A stretch of DNA of 64,000 nucleotides from CAWCBH01 sp963793785 (GTDB lineage: Bacteria > Actinomycetota > Thermoleophilia > Solirubrobacterales > 70-9), in the NCBI GenBank assembly GCA_963793785.1, contig CAWCBH010000003.1:1488001-1552000 (forward strand), in the 5' to 3' direction. The position numbers were made by a program, and so were the translations under genes. This document shows positions 55,027-63,610 of the stretch, one piece after another. The notes under the pieces were generated by a model, which did not search any database, was not told where the DNA came from, and worked only from the letters and a program-made list of their open reading frames with translations. Position 1 is the first letter of the stretch. Each line of letters starts with the position of its first letter.

Positions 55027-55473
55027 CTAGGAGGGTCTGGCGAAACGGCTAGCGGACTCGCCACGGCTACTCCGCAGCCCGACGGCTTCAAGGGCCTCCT
55101 TGGGATCGAAAAAGGTTTGAATCCGGACTCCCTTGCCGTTCTTGAATTCGGCTACCGCACCGTGAGGCGATTCGATCTCGGCCTCGCTTGCCGTGCCGCG
55201 GGCGCGGATGCGGCCGATTGCGACCGTCCGGTCGCCAAGGTCTCGAATCTCCGAGTACTCGAGATGAAACTCAGAAAGCGTCTCGTACAAATCTCGAAGC
55301 CACTCGCGAACGCCCGCGTGTCCCCGGTAGATCGCCTGCTCCCCACCCATCGCGATCAGAATCGCCGAATGCCACTCGACCTGGGGGTCAAGCTCCGACA
55401 GCAGCGCTTCGGCATCTGGGCGGTTGATCGCGTCAATCGCGCGCTTGAAGACCTCGACGTTCTCCTGCGACAT
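55027..55473 (-). CDS. SnoaL-like (NTF2 fold) protein
   Basis: 148 residues: VEVFKRAIDAINRPDAEALLSELDPQVEW and IYRGHAGVREWLRDLYE follow the SnoaL-like cone fold, which includes isomerases, cyclases and many of unknown role. The last 25 residues are Arg/Ser-rich and look disordered. It lies 4 bp upstream of, and on the same strand as, the end of the acyl-CoA carboxylase gene. Function unknown. Confidence 0.7.
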   Translation of the reverse strand: MSQENVEVFKRAIDAINRPDAEALLSELDPQVEWHSAILIAMGGEQAIYRGHAGVREWLRDLYETLSEFHLEYSEIRDLGDRTVAIGRIRARGTASEAEIESPHGAVAEFKNGKGVRIQTFFDPKEALEAVGLRSSRGESASRFARPS

Positions 55474-55477
55474 CGCC

Positions 55478-56998
55478 CTAGGCCGGGGTGACCGGGTTGC
55501 GCCGCTCGGCGAAGGCGCGGTCCTTGCCCTCGGCCATCGCGAAGCGGCCGATCAGCTCCTCGCGCAGCCGGTCCGGCTCGACCACCGCGTCGACGACCAG
55601 CTCGGAGGCGAGGTGGAGGATGTCGATGTCGCTTGCGTACTCCTCGCGCTTGGCGGCAACGAAGCGCTCCCGCTCCTCGGGATCCTCGATCGCCTGGATC
55701 TGGTTGTAGAAGACGGCGTTGACCGCGGCCTGCGGCCCCATCACCGCGATCGACGCGGTCGGCAGAGCGATGCAGCAGTCCGGCTCGAACGCCGGTCCCG
55801 CCATCGCATAGAGCCCGGCGCCGTATGCCTTGCGAACGATCACCGAGATCTTCGGCACCGTCGCCTCGCTGACGGCGCTGATCATCTTCGCGCCGTGGCG
55901 GATTATCCCCTGGCGCTCGACCGCGGTGCCGATCATGAACCCCGGCACGTCGGCGAGGAACAGCAGCGGCACGTTGAACGCGTTGCAGGTCTGGATGAAC
56001 CGCGCCGCCTTGTCGGCCGAGTCGACGAACAGCACGCCGCCCTTCTGCTTCGGCTGGCTTGCGACCACTCCGACCACACGCCCGTCGAGGCGCCCGTAGC
56101 CGACGATCAGCTCCTTCGCCCAGCGCCGGTGGACCTCGAGGAAGGACTCCGCATCCAGCAGCACGTCGAGCAGCTCGGCCATGTCGAAGGGCCGGTTCTC
56201 GTCACCGGGGACGATCTCGGCGATCGACGCGGCCGAGGCCGGCTCCGCCGGCGGAGCCGGTGGCGGATCGTGGCGCCAGCTCTGCGGCATGTAGGAGAGA
56301 TAGCGGCGAGCGGTGTCGATCGCCTCGGCGTCGCTTTCGGCGAGGAAGTGCCCGCAGCCCGAGACGGCCGTGTGCATCTTCGCGCCGCCCATCTCCTCCA
56401 GGGTCACTGTCTCGCCGATCACCATCTCCGCCATTCGCGGCGACCCGAGGTACATCGAGGCGTTGCCCTCGCGCATGATCACGACGTCGCAGAAGGCGGG
56501 GATGTAGGCGCCTCCGGCGGCCGAGGGCCCGAACAGGAGGCAGACCTGCGGCACCTGCCCGGAGAGCCGCACCTGGGTGTGGAAGATCCGCCCCGCGCCG
56601 CGGCGGCCGGGGAACATCTGCACCTGGTCGGTGATTCGCGCCCCCGCCGAATCGACCAGGTAGATCATCGGCAGCTGCAGCTTCAGCGCCCGCTCCTGGA
56701 TGCGGAGGATCTTCTCGACCGTCTTCGGGCCCCACGATCCCGCCTTCACGGTCGGATCGTTGGCCATCAGCGCCACCCGCCGCCCACCGACCAGTGCCAG
56801 GCCGGTGACGACCCCGTCAGCGCCCAGCCCCTCCTCCTGCCAGTTGGCGAGCAGCGCCTCCTCGGTAAACGACTCCGGGTCGACCAGCCGCTTCACGCGC
56901 TCGCGCACCTCGAGCTTGCCCTGCTCGGCGACCTTCTGGTGGTGGCGCTGAGGTCCGCCCTCCAGCGCCGCCTCGAGCGCGGGAAGGATGTCGGTCAC
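55478..56998 (-). CDS. Acyl-CoA carboxylase beta subunit (carboxyltransferase)
   Basis: 506 residues with the two crotonase-like halves of biotin-dependent carboxyltransferases. GRRGAGRIFHTQVRLSG and SAAGGAYIPAFCD lie in the first, while DVPGFMIGTAVERQGIIRHGAK and RKAYGAGLYAMAGPAF lie in the second. It carboxylates an acyl-CoA (propionyl-, acetyl- or methylcrotonyl-type) using a biotinylated alpha subunit encoded elsewhere. The presence of an HMG-CoA lyase nearby makes methylcrotonyl-CoA a reasonable substrate. The start overlaps the DivIVA stop. Confidence 0.88.
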   Translation of the reverse strand: MTDILPALEAALEGGPQRHHQKVAEQGKLEVRERVKRLVDPESFTEEALLANWQEEGLGADGVVTGLALVGGRRVALMANDPTVKAGSWGPKTVEKILRIQERALKLQLPMIYLVDSAGARITDQVQMFPGRRGAGRIFHTQVRLSGQVPQVCLLFGPSAAGGAYIPAFCDVVIMREGNASMYLGSPRMAEMVIGETVTLEEMGGAKMHTAVSGCGHFLAESDAEAIDTARRYLSYMPQSWRHDPPPAPPAEPASAASIAEIVPGDENRPFDMAELLDVLLDAESFLEVHRRWAKELIVGYGRLDGRVVGVVASQPKQKGGVLFVDSADKAARFIQTCNAFNVPLLFLADVPGFMIGTAVERQGIIRHGAKMISAVSEATVPKISVIVRKAYGAGLYAMAGPAFEPDCCIALPTASIAVMGPQAAVNAVFYNQIQAIEDPEERERFVAAKREEYASDIDILHLASELVVDAVVEPDRLREELIGRFAMAEGKDRAFAERRNPVTPA

Positions 56999-57744
56999 GC
57001 CGGGTTCTCGGCGGGGTCCCTGGTCCCGGCTGTGGGGGCGTCGCCGGTATCGGTGCCGCGGTGCTTGCTGGCGGTGCCGGCCAGCGAGCCGGCAAGCTGC
57101 TCGAGGCTGTCGAGGAGCAGCTCGCGGCGCTGCTCGAGATCCGCGATCACGGTCTCCAGGCTCTGGCGCTGCTTGCGCGCCTCGCGCATAGTGCGTTCCG
57201 CCTCGGCCTTGGCGGCACCGCGCATGTCCTTCGCGTCATGCTCGGCGTCGGCCCGAAGGTCGCGCGACAGCGCTTCGGCCGCCTCCCGAGTCTCCCCCGC
57301 ATAGGCATCGGCGCCGATTCGGGTCTGCTGGTCGTAGGCGTCGACTTCGGCGCGGGTCTCGTTTGCATAGGCGTCCACCCTCCCCCGCTCGGCCAGGGAG
57401 TACTCGTCGGCCGCGGCACGGATCTTCTCGGAGTATCGGTCGGCCTCGACGCGGGCGGCGTTGGCGGCAATACGTGCCTCGTCCAGCGCCTCGCGCGCCT
57501 CGGCCTCGGCGTCGGCCTTCAGCGCATCCGCCGCCTCGCCGGCGACGGTCAGCACCTTCGCGGTGCGGCGGCCGATCCGCTCCAGCTCGCGCTGCATCAG
57601 CTCCGAATGGGCCTGCTCCTCTCCGCCTCCCTCCAGCCAGTCCGCGAGCTGCTGCAGGAACGTGTCCACCTCGCGGCGGTCATAGCCGCGGCGGGCCATG
57701 TTGAAGGTGGCGCTGCGAATCCTCTCGACGCTGTCCTGGTCCAC
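56995..57744 (-). CDS. DivIVA-domain coiled-coil protein
   Basis: 249 residues. The first 35 (ATFNMARRGYDRREVDTFLQQL) form the DivIVA membrane-targeting head, followed by about 180 residues of Ala/Glu/Arg-rich coiled coil and a Thr/Pro tail. Such proteins mark poles or septa. Start is GTG at 57744 with GGAGAGAGA upstream. Its overlap (ATGA) with an acyl-CoA carboxylase recalls mycobacterial Wag31 and lipid synthesis, but here it is only gene order. Confidence 0.8.
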   Translation of the reverse strand: MDQDSVERIRSATFNMARRGYDRREVDTFLQQLADWLEGGGEEQAHSELMQRELERIGRRTAKVLTVAGEAADALKADAEAEAREALDEARIAANAARVEADRYSEKIRAAADEYSLAERGRVDAYANETRAEVDAYDQQTRIGADAYAGETREAAEALSRDLRADAEHDAKDMRGAAKAEAERTMREARKQRQSLETVIADLEQRRELLLDSLEQLAGSLAGTASKHRGTDTGDAPTAGTRDPAENPA

Positions 57745-57768
57745 TCTCTCTCCTTGCCCCCTTGGCTG

Positions 57769-58653
57769 CTACGTGCCCGGATCCACCGGACTCGGCTTGT
57801 CGCCGGAGTAATCGTAGAAGCCCCGACCCGACTTGCGGCCGAAATGCCCAGCATTTACCAACTTTTTCAGCGTTTCGGGGGGTGCAAATCGCTGCTCGCC
57901 GTAGGCCTCGACCATCACCTCGCCGATCGAGGCGAGGGTGTCGAGACCGACGAAGTCGGCCAGGGTCAGAGGTCCCATCGGATGGCTGGCCCCCGCCATC
58001 ATCGCGGTGTCGATGTCCTCGATCGACCCCACCCCCTGCTCGAGAGCCCGGATCGCGTCCAGCATGTAGGGAACCAGCAGCCGGTTGACGATGAAGCCGC
58101 GGTTGTCGCCGGCGGCGACCGTGGTCTTGCCGAGTTCGCGGCCCAGCTCGAAGCCGTGGTCGTAGGCGTGATCGTCGGTCGAGCCGGCCCGCACCACCTC
58201 CAGCAGCGGCATCACCTGGGCGGGGTTGAAGAAGTGCAGCCCGATGAAGCTCTCGGGCCGGCTGGTCGCAGCCGCCTGGTCGGCAACCGCCAGCGAGGAG
58301 GTGTTGGTGGCGAAGACCGCATCGTCCTTGACGATCCCGTCAACCTCTCGCCACATCTCGAGCTTGGCCTCGAGGTTCTCGGTGATCGCTTCGATGACCA
58401 GATCGCAGTCGGCCAGGTCCGCGTAGTCCAGCGTCCCGTGGATGCGCGCCCGCACGGCATCTGCATCGGCCTGCTCGGCCTTTCCCTTCTCGACCGCGCG
58501 CGAGAGCTGCTTCTCGATCTTGCCGATCCCGGCATCGAGGCGATCCTGATCGACCTCCCGAACCACGACCTCCCAGCCGGCCTGGGCGCAGATCTGGGCG
58601 ATTCCGTGCCCCATCAACCCGCAGCCGACGACGCCTACCTTGCCTATCTCCAC
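57769..58653 (-). CDS. 3-hydroxybutyryl-CoA dehydrogenase
   Basis: 294 residues. The NAD-binding VVGCGLMGHGIAQ (8-20), IEAITENLEAK, TNTSSL and the catalytic GLHFFNPAQVMPLLEVV histidine are present. The C-terminal domain NRLLVPYMLDAIRALEQG and GPLTLADFVGLDT is complete. It interconverts 3-hydroxybutyryl-CoA and acetoacetyl-CoA, linking to the acetoacetyl-CoA synthetase upstream in the window. Confidence 0.9.
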   Translation of the reverse strand: MEIGKVGVVGCGLMGHGIAQICAQAGWEVVVREVDQDRLDAGIGKIEKQLSRAVEKGKAEQADADAVRARIHGTLDYADLADCDLVIEAITENLEAKLEMWREVDGIVKDDAVFATNTSSLAVADQAAATSRPESFIGLHFFNPAQVMPLLEVVRAGSTDDHAYDHGFELGRELGKTTVAAGDNRGFIVNRLLVPYMLDAIRALEQGVGSIEDIDTAMMAGASHPMGPLTLADFVGLDTLASIGEVMVEAYGEQRFAPPETLKKLVNAGHFGRKSGRGFYDYSGDKPSPVDPGT

Positions 58654-58704
58654 ACGATCTCCTTTTCTCGCGGTCGCGACGGCCGCGGAGCCTAGTCGGA
58701 CCGG

Positions 58705-59079
58705 CTAGGTCGAAGCGGCCTCGAGCTGGCGCTGCATCGCCTCGGCGAGCGCGTGCATGCCGCTCATCGGTCGCACCATCACGGTCAGCTCGGTCACCCG
58801 CTCGCCGTCGAAGCGCAGGATGTCGACTCCCTGTACATCGCGGTCGCCCACCTGCGCCTCGAAGCGGAGCACAGCGGTGTCGCCGGTCTCCACCTGATCG
58901 GTGTAGCGAAAGTCCTCGAAGACACGCGCCACGGCGCCGAGGATCATCAGCAGCGCCTCTCTGCCCTCGTAGGGCTTGAAGACGACCGGGCTGCGGAAGA
59001 CGACGTCTTCGGCGAAGAGCTCGGTCGCTGCAGCAAAGTCCTTCGCTTCCGCGGCGCGGCGAAAGGCGTCGCTTCTCAC
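58705..59079 (-). CDS. SnoaL-like (NTF2 fold) protein
   Basis: 124 residues: DAFRRAAEAKDFAAATELFAEDVVFRSPVVFKPYEGREAL layout of the SnoaL-like fold. The GTG at 59079 is chosen because it overlaps the WS/DGAT stop (GTGTGA), although the frame is open for another 33 bp. It is probably co-transcribed with the acyltransferase. Role unknown. Confidence 0.7.
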   Translation of the reverse strand: MRSDAFRRAAEAKDFAAATELFAEDVVFRSPVVFKPYEGREALLMILGAVARVFEDFRYTDQVETGDTAVLRFEAQVGDRDVQGVDILRFDGERVTELTVMVRPMSGMHALAEAMQRQLEAAST

Positions 59080-60470
59080 ACGGCGACCATATCGGCTGTC
59101 GGCGCCTCGCACCTGGCCAGCAGCTCGTCGAGCTCACGATCAATCGCCGCCGCCAGCGCATCGGACTCCGGCAGCGACTCGCGATCCGCGTAGAGCCCGA
59201 AGCAGGCTCGGTCGCGAACCGTCGTGAAGCCGATCGAGAGCCCGTGCTGGTCGGCCAGCGGCACGACCGGGAAGGCGCGGCGCAATTCACAGCCGCGCAT
59301 GTAGAGCGGCTCGTGGGGACCGGGGATGTTGGAGACGACCAGGTTGAAGATCCTCGGGCTCGCCACCAGTCGCGAAGCCGCCATCTGCAGGGTCCGCGGC
59401 AGGTAGGCGATCGAGCGCAGGAGCGAGTCGGCTGTCTCCGGCTCACCCACCTCCTTGCGGGCGCCGGCGTCGGCCCGCACCGCCTTGAGGCGGTCGACGG
59501 CGTCGGCCTGGTCGCAGGGCAGGTCGACGAACATGAACGAGATCCGGTTGCCGAGCTCGTCCTCCCCGGAGTCGTCGCGCACGCTGACCGGGACCATCGC
59601 CTTCAGGCGCAGCGACCCCTCCCCGCGCTGCTCGAGGAACTGCCGCACGCCACCGGCCGCGACGGCGAGGACGACGTCGTTGATCGTCGCCCCGAACTCG
59701 CTCTTGATCGTCCGCAGGTCGTGGAGCGGGCGCTCGAGCAGGGCCAGGTGGCGCAGCGGCGAGATCGGCTCGTTGAGGGGGGTGCCGGAGGCGGCGGGAC
59801 GCAGCGAGCCGGCCAGGGCCTTCGAGGCCCCGAGCATCGTGCCCGGAAGCTCGAGAAGTCGGGCCGGAGAGGCTGCGAGGCGGGCGGACATCGCCGCCAG
59901 GCGCAGCTGCTCGCGGACACGATCGGCGAAGGCGCGCAGGAAGAGCTGCGATTCGGCAGGCGGCTCCGACGGCTCCCAGCGCTGCGGCTCGGGCTCTTCG
60001 GGGTCGCGGTCGGGGTCGAGCAGCAGGGACGCCAGCTCGACGGCCGCGATTCCGTCGACCATGCAGTGGTGCGCCTTGCCGACGACGGCCAGGGTCCCGT
60101 CTTCGAGCCGGTCGGCGATGCAGATCTGCCAGAGCGGACGGTCGCGCGGAAGTTGCTCCGACATCGTGCGGTCGACGACCTCGCTCAGCGTCGAGGCGCC
60201 GGAGCGCACGACGTGCCGATCGAGATCGAAACCGGGGTCGTCCACCCACTCGGGGTTGTGCATGCCCAGCGGCACCCGCGCCAGCCGCTGGCGGTAGCGA
60301 GGCGCCCGCGGCAGCCGCCGCCCGATGTGGTCGCGAAGCTGCTCGAAGCTGGGTCGTACGGCTCCCTCAGGGGGCGTGAAGACCGCCGCCCATCCGACGT
60401 GCATGTGGGCGGTTGGGCTCTCCACCGAAAGGAAGGCGGCGTCGAGCGGCGACAGGCGCTGGTGACTCAT
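59076..60470 (-). CDS. Wax ester synthase / diacylglycerol acyltransferase (WS/DGAT)
   Basis: 464 residues. The active-site HHCMVDG (HHxxxDG) and the second conserved block NLVVSNIPGPHEPLYMRGCEL are both present, with NDVVLAVAAGGVR in the hinge. These enzymes esterify diacylglycerol or fatty alcohol with acyl-CoA to make storage lipid. The ATG at 60470 follows a GAGGAGAG ribosome-binding site. A palindromic operator and three GGCATTCCC repeats lie upstream. Confidence 0.9.
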   Translation of the reverse strand: MSHQRLSPLDAAFLSVESPTAHMHVGWAAVFTPPEGAVRPSFEQLRDHIGRRLPRAPRYRQRLARVPLGMHNPEWVDDPGFDLDRHVVRSGASTLSEVVDRTMSEQLPRDRPLWQICIADRLEDGTLAVVGKAHHCMVDGIAAVELASLLLDPDRDPEEPEPQRWEPSEPPAESQLFLRAFADRVREQLRLAAMSARLAASPARLLELPGTMLGASKALAGSLRPAASGTPLNEPISPLRHLALLERPLHDLRTIKSEFGATINDVVLAVAAGGVRQFLEQRGEGSLRLKAMVPVSVRDDSGEDELGNRISFMFVDLPCDQADAVDRLKAVRADAGARKEVGEPETADSLLRSIAYLPRTLQMAASRLVASPRIFNLVVSNIPGPHEPLYMRGCELRRAFPVVPLADQHGLSIGFTTVRDRACFGLYADRESLPESDALAAAIDRELDELLARCEAPTADMVAV

Positions 60471-60506
60471 CGGCTCTCCTCCTGGCTGTTCGTGAACAGG
60501 TGAATC

Positions 60507-60553
60507 GGCATTCCCTTGCCCGGCATTCCCTCGTTCGGCGCACAGGCATTCCC
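60507..60553 (+). repeat. Three GGCATTCCC direct repeats upstream of WS/DGAT
   Basis: Exact copies at 60507-60515, 60522-60530 and 60545-60553 (steps of 15 and 23 bp), within 85 bp upstream of the WS/DGAT start. Possible binding sites. Confidence 0.45.
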
Positions 60554-60575
60554 CCGTCGCTACCACCGTAGTCCG

Positions 60576-60591
60576 GTGAGTAAACGCTCAC
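60576..60591. promoter_or_regulatory. Candidate TetR-type operator upstream of WS/DGAT
   Basis: GTGAGTAAACGCTCAC, with GTGAG/CTCAC arms and a 6-bp centre, as in many TetR-family sites controlling lipid genes. It lies between the HMG-CoA lyase stop and the acyltransferase leader. Confidence 0.5.
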
Positions 60592-60659
60592 ATTGCGTCA
60601 GCTCAGCGAAGGCGCAATTTGGGCGGAAAACCGGGCCGACGCGCGTGCGACCGGACTGG

Positions 60660-61589
60660 TCAACCGGCGGCGCTGCGGTGCCAATCGACGGGCCCCGCCC
60701 GGAGCACGTGGGCGCCGAGCGGGCGGCCCAGGGTCGTCTGGGCCGCCCGGGATGCCTCCACCAATGCAGGCAGGTCGATCCCCGTCTCGACCCCCATCTC
60801 GTGCAGCATCGAGACGACGTCCTCGGTGGAGACGTTTCCGGTCGAGCCGGGCGGCACGGGGCACCCGCCCAGCTCACCGAAGCTCGACTCGAACGAGCTG
60901 ACGCCCTCTTGAAGGGCGGCAAGCACGTTTGCCAGGCCCTGCCCGCGCGTGTTGTGGAAATGCGCGGTCAGCTCGGCTCCCTGGAGGCGATCCCGCGCCG
61001 CGGCGAAGAACTCGCGCACCTGACGCGGGTTCGCCATCCCGGTCGTGTCGCCGAAGGCGATCTCCTCGCATCCCGCCGCGGCGAGGCGCTCGGCAATCGC
61101 GAAGACCCGGTCCGGCGGCACCTCGCCTTCGTAGGGGCAGCCGAAGGCGACCGAGATCACCCCCTCGCAGCGGAGGCCCTCCTCGCGAGCGGCGCCGATC
61201 GTTCGCTCCAGGCCGGCAAGCGATTCCTCCACCGGCCGATTGACGTTGCGCTGGTTGTGGGTCTCCGACGCGGAGAGGAAGAGATTGATCTCGTCGAATC
61301 GGTCGCGCTGGGAGAGCGCTCGCTCCAGCCCTCGCTGGTTGGGGATCAGGATCGAGAAGGCGACTCCCTCGCGCCGGCGCACCGCGGCCAGAACCTCGGC
61401 GGCGTCGGCGAGCTGCGGAATCACGTCCGGACGCACGAACGAGGTGATCTCCAGGCGCGGAACACCGGTCGCCGAGAGCAGATCCACCAGCCGCACCTTG
61501 TCCGCGGTCGGGATCACCTCCGGCTCGTTCTGGAAGCCGTCGCGGGGGCCGACCTCGCGGATGCGGACCTGGCTGGGTAGCTCGGGCAT
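60660..61589 (-). CDS. mvaB: Hydroxymethylglutaryl-CoA lyase
   Basis: 309-residue aldolase of the HMGL family. REVGPRDGFQNE (catalytic Arg-Asp) is near the N-terminus, FGDTTGMANP and LTAHFHNTRG (metal ligands) follow, and GGCPVPPGSTGNVSTEDVV carries the catalytic cysteine loop. It cleaves HMG-CoA to acetyl-CoA and acetoacetate, the last step of leucine breakdown. ATG at 61589 is used because TAATCT lies 7 nt upstream. Confidence 0.9.
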   Translation of the reverse strand: MPELPSQVRIREVGPRDGFQNEPEVIPTADKVRLVDLLSATGVPRLEITSFVRPDVIPQLADAAEVLAAVRRREGVAFSILIPNQRGLERALSQRDRFDEINLFLSASETHNQRNVNRPVEESLAGLERTIGAAREEGLRCEGVISVAFGCPYEGEVPPDRVFAIAERLAAAGCEEIAFGDTTGMANPRQVREFFAAARDRLQGAELTAHFHNTRGQGLANVLAALQEGVSSFESSFGELGGCPVPPGSTGNVSTEDVVSMLHEMGVETGIDLPALVEASRAAQTTLGRPLGAHVLRAGPVDWHRSAAG

Positions 61590-61596
61590 GTAAGTC

Positions 61597-61602
61597 AGAT
61601 TA
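61597..61602 (-). promoter_or_regulatory. -10 element for leaderless HMG-CoA lyase gene
   Basis: TAATCT on the minus strand ends 7 nt before the ATG at 61589, with no ribosome-binding site between. Confidence 0.45.
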
Positions 61603-61649
61603 GGCGGCGAACGTCCCGGAGTCACCGCTCCTGGGGTACTGCGGGAGGT

Positions 61650-62096
61650 TCAGTTGCTCTTCACGGCGCCGACCGCAATCACCCGGCGCTCGTGGGTGCC
61701 GACGCCGATCGTTCGCTCTCCCTCGCGCACCTCGACGTCGAAGCGGAGCTTGCGGTCGTCGACGACCTCGCGCAAGCGCGAGCTGACGGTGCAGATCGCG
61801 CCCTCGCCGGCCGCGGCGACGTGCTTGATGCAGACCTCGAAGCCGACCGTCGCCTGCCCCTCGGGAAGGTTCTGGTAGGCGAGGACGGCCGAGTTGCGCT
61901 CCATCACCGCCACCATCGCCGGCGTGGAGAGGACGCGGATGCCGATCGTGCCGCCGACGTCGGTGATCAGCCGGTCGGCGACCTCGAAGTCCTCGCTGCG
62001 CTCCAGGCCCGGCTCCAGCGTCGTCTCGGCGGGCCGCTCGCTGCTCGGCACCGTGTCCTTCAGCGGCATCAGCTTGCGCGAGGACCCTTCGCTCAC
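61650..62096 (-). CDS. Hotdog-fold thioesterase, fluoroacetyl-CoA thioesterase-like
   Basis: 148 residues. GTIGIRVLSTPAMVAVMERNSA and EGQATVGFEVCIKHVAAAGEGA are typical of the FlK-like hotdog domain, which hydrolyses short acyl-CoAs. The GTG at 62096 overlaps the SDR stop (GTGTGA); an internal ATG at 62069 (MPLKDT) is an alternative. It forms a two-gene unit with the SDR. Confidence 0.75.
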   Translation of the reverse strand: MSEGSSRKLMPLKDTVPSSERPAETTLEPGLERSEDFEVADRLITDVGGTIGIRVLSTPAMVAVMERNSAVLAYQNLPEGQATVGFEVCIKHVAAAGEGAICTVSSRLREVVDDRKLRFDVEVREGERTIGVGTHERRVIAVGAVKSN

Positions 62097-62827
62097 ACCA
62101 TCCCCAACCCGCCGCTCACCCCGAGCGTCTCGCCGGTCACATAGGAGGCGTCGTCGGAAGCCAGGAAGGCCACCGCAGCGGCGACCTCGTCCGGGGTGCC
62201 GAGCCGTCGCATCTGGGTCGACGAGCGCATCGTTTCGATGATCTTCTCCCCCACCTCGCCGAACTGCTTCGCCCCCATCAACAGCGGCGTCTCGATCGGG
62301 CCCGGCGCGATCGCGTTGGCGGTGATCCCGTAGCGCCCGTTCTCGCGTGCGATCACCTTCGTGAAGCCGATCACGCCCGCCTTCGCGGCCGAGTAGACCG
62401 CCGAGCCCTTGGAGCCGACCCGGCCAGCCTCGGAGGAGATGCTGACGATCCGCCCGTAGCCCGCCTCCTGCATCCCGGGCAGCGCCGCCGCGGTGCAGTT
62501 GAAGACCCCGTTGAGGTTGACCGCGATCACCTTCTCCCATTGCTCGGGCGTCGTCTGGGTGAAGAAGCCGAACTCGTCCGTGCCGGCGTTGTTGACGAGG
62601 ATGTCGAGGGTTCCCGGCGCCTCCACCGCGGTCCGCGCCGAGTCGAGGTCGGTGACGTCCAGGTGCAGCCCGTATCCGGAGATCTCGGCCGCCACCTCCC
62701 CCGCGCCCTGCTCGTTCAGGTCGCCGACCCAGACCTCCGCCCCCTCGGCCGCAAGCCGGCGCGCGGTTGCCGCCCCGATGCCGCTCGCGCCCCCGGTCAC
62801 GAGCGCCTTTCGCCCCTCGAGCCTCAC
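62093..62827 (-). CDS. Short-chain dehydrogenase/reductase, FabG/3-hydroxyacyl-CoA type
   Basis: 244 residues: TGGASGIG (11-18), NNAGTDEFG, SISSEAGRVGSKGSAVYSAAK with catalytic Ser, Tyr and Lys, and GPIETPLL. It fits the 3-oxoacyl or 3-hydroxyacyl reductase group. Co-transcribed with the thioesterase. Start is GTG at 62827, divergent from npdG. Confidence 0.85.
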   Translation of the reverse strand: MRLEGRKALVTGGASGIGAATARRLAAEGAEVWVGDLNEQGAGEVAAEISGYGLHLDVTDLDSARTAVEAPGTLDILVNNAGTDEFGFFTQTTPEQWEKVIAVNLNGVFNCTAAALPGMQEAGYGRIVSISSEAGRVGSKGSAVYSAAKAGVIGFTKVIARENGRYGITANAIAPGPIETPLLMGAKQFGEVGEKIIETMRSSTQMRRLGTPDEVAAAVAFLASDDASYVTGETLGVSGGLGMV

Positions 62828-62871
62828 AGTTCTCGCAGCATATGGGGGTCGGTGCCTAGACTGCCCGCGCG

Positions 62872-63567
62872 ATGGCGGACGCCGAGCAACCGATCCCGAT
62901 CGTCGGCGGTACCGGTGCGCTGGGCGCCGGGCTGGCGCTTCGCTGGGCCACGGCGGGAGCCTCGATCGTGATCGGATCCCGCTCGCCGGAGCGAGCCGCG
63001 GAAGCGGCCGCCAAGCTGAAAGAGCGGGTTCCGAGCGCCGAGGTCGAGGGCCTCGTCAACGAGGAGGCCGCGGGTCGCGCCGAGGTCGTGTTCCTCACGG
63101 TCCCGTTCCGGGCCCAGTCGGAGAACCTCAACAACCTCCGCGAATCGCTCCGGCCCGGCCAGCTGCTCGTCGACTGCACGGTGCCGCTGGCGGCCGCGGT
63201 CAGCGGCAAGGCGACCCGCTCGCTCGGCGTCTGGCAGGGGTCCGCCGCCCAGCAGGCACAGGAGATGGTCCCGGAGGGCGTGACGGTGGTCTCGGCCCTG
63301 CACACGATCAGCGCCCCGATCCTCGCCGACCCCTCCCACGAGCTTGCCGAGGACGTGCTGATCTGCGGCGACCGCAAGGCCGACAAGGCCCGCGTCGCCC
63401 GGATCGTCGAGTTGATCCCTGGTCTGCGGGCCGTCAACGCCGGCCCGCTCGAGGCGGCGCGGATCGTCGAGCAGCTGACCCCGCTGCTGATCTCGATCAA
63501 CAGCCGCTACAAGACCCACGCCGGGATCCGGATCACGGGGCTGCCGGACCAAGATCACTTCGCGTGA
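62872..63567 (+). CDS. npdG: NADPH-dependent F420 reductase
   Basis: 231 residues. The N-terminal nucleotide site IVGGTGALGAGLALRWA is followed by GSRSPERA (NADP phosphate site), FLTVPFRAQ and HTISAPIL. This is the layout of F420H2:NADP oxidoreductase, which shuttles hydride between F420 and NADP. It is followed by cofD 43 bp away, as in F420-using Actinobacteria. Confidence 0.9.
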   Translation: MADAEQPIPIVGGTGALGAGLALRWATAGASIVIGSRSPERAAEAAAKLKERVPSAEVEGLVNEEAAGRAEVVFLTVPFRAQSENLNNLRESLRPGQLLVDCTVPLAAAVSGKATRSLGVWQGSAAQQAQEMVPEGVTVVSALHTISAPILADPSHELAEDVLICGDRKADKARVARIVELIPGLRAVNAGPLEAARIVEQLTPLLISINSRYKTHAGIRITGLPDQDHFA

Positions 63568-63610
63568 GCGCGGAGCGGGCGAAGCATCGCGCTCAGCGCG
63601 ATCCGGTGCC

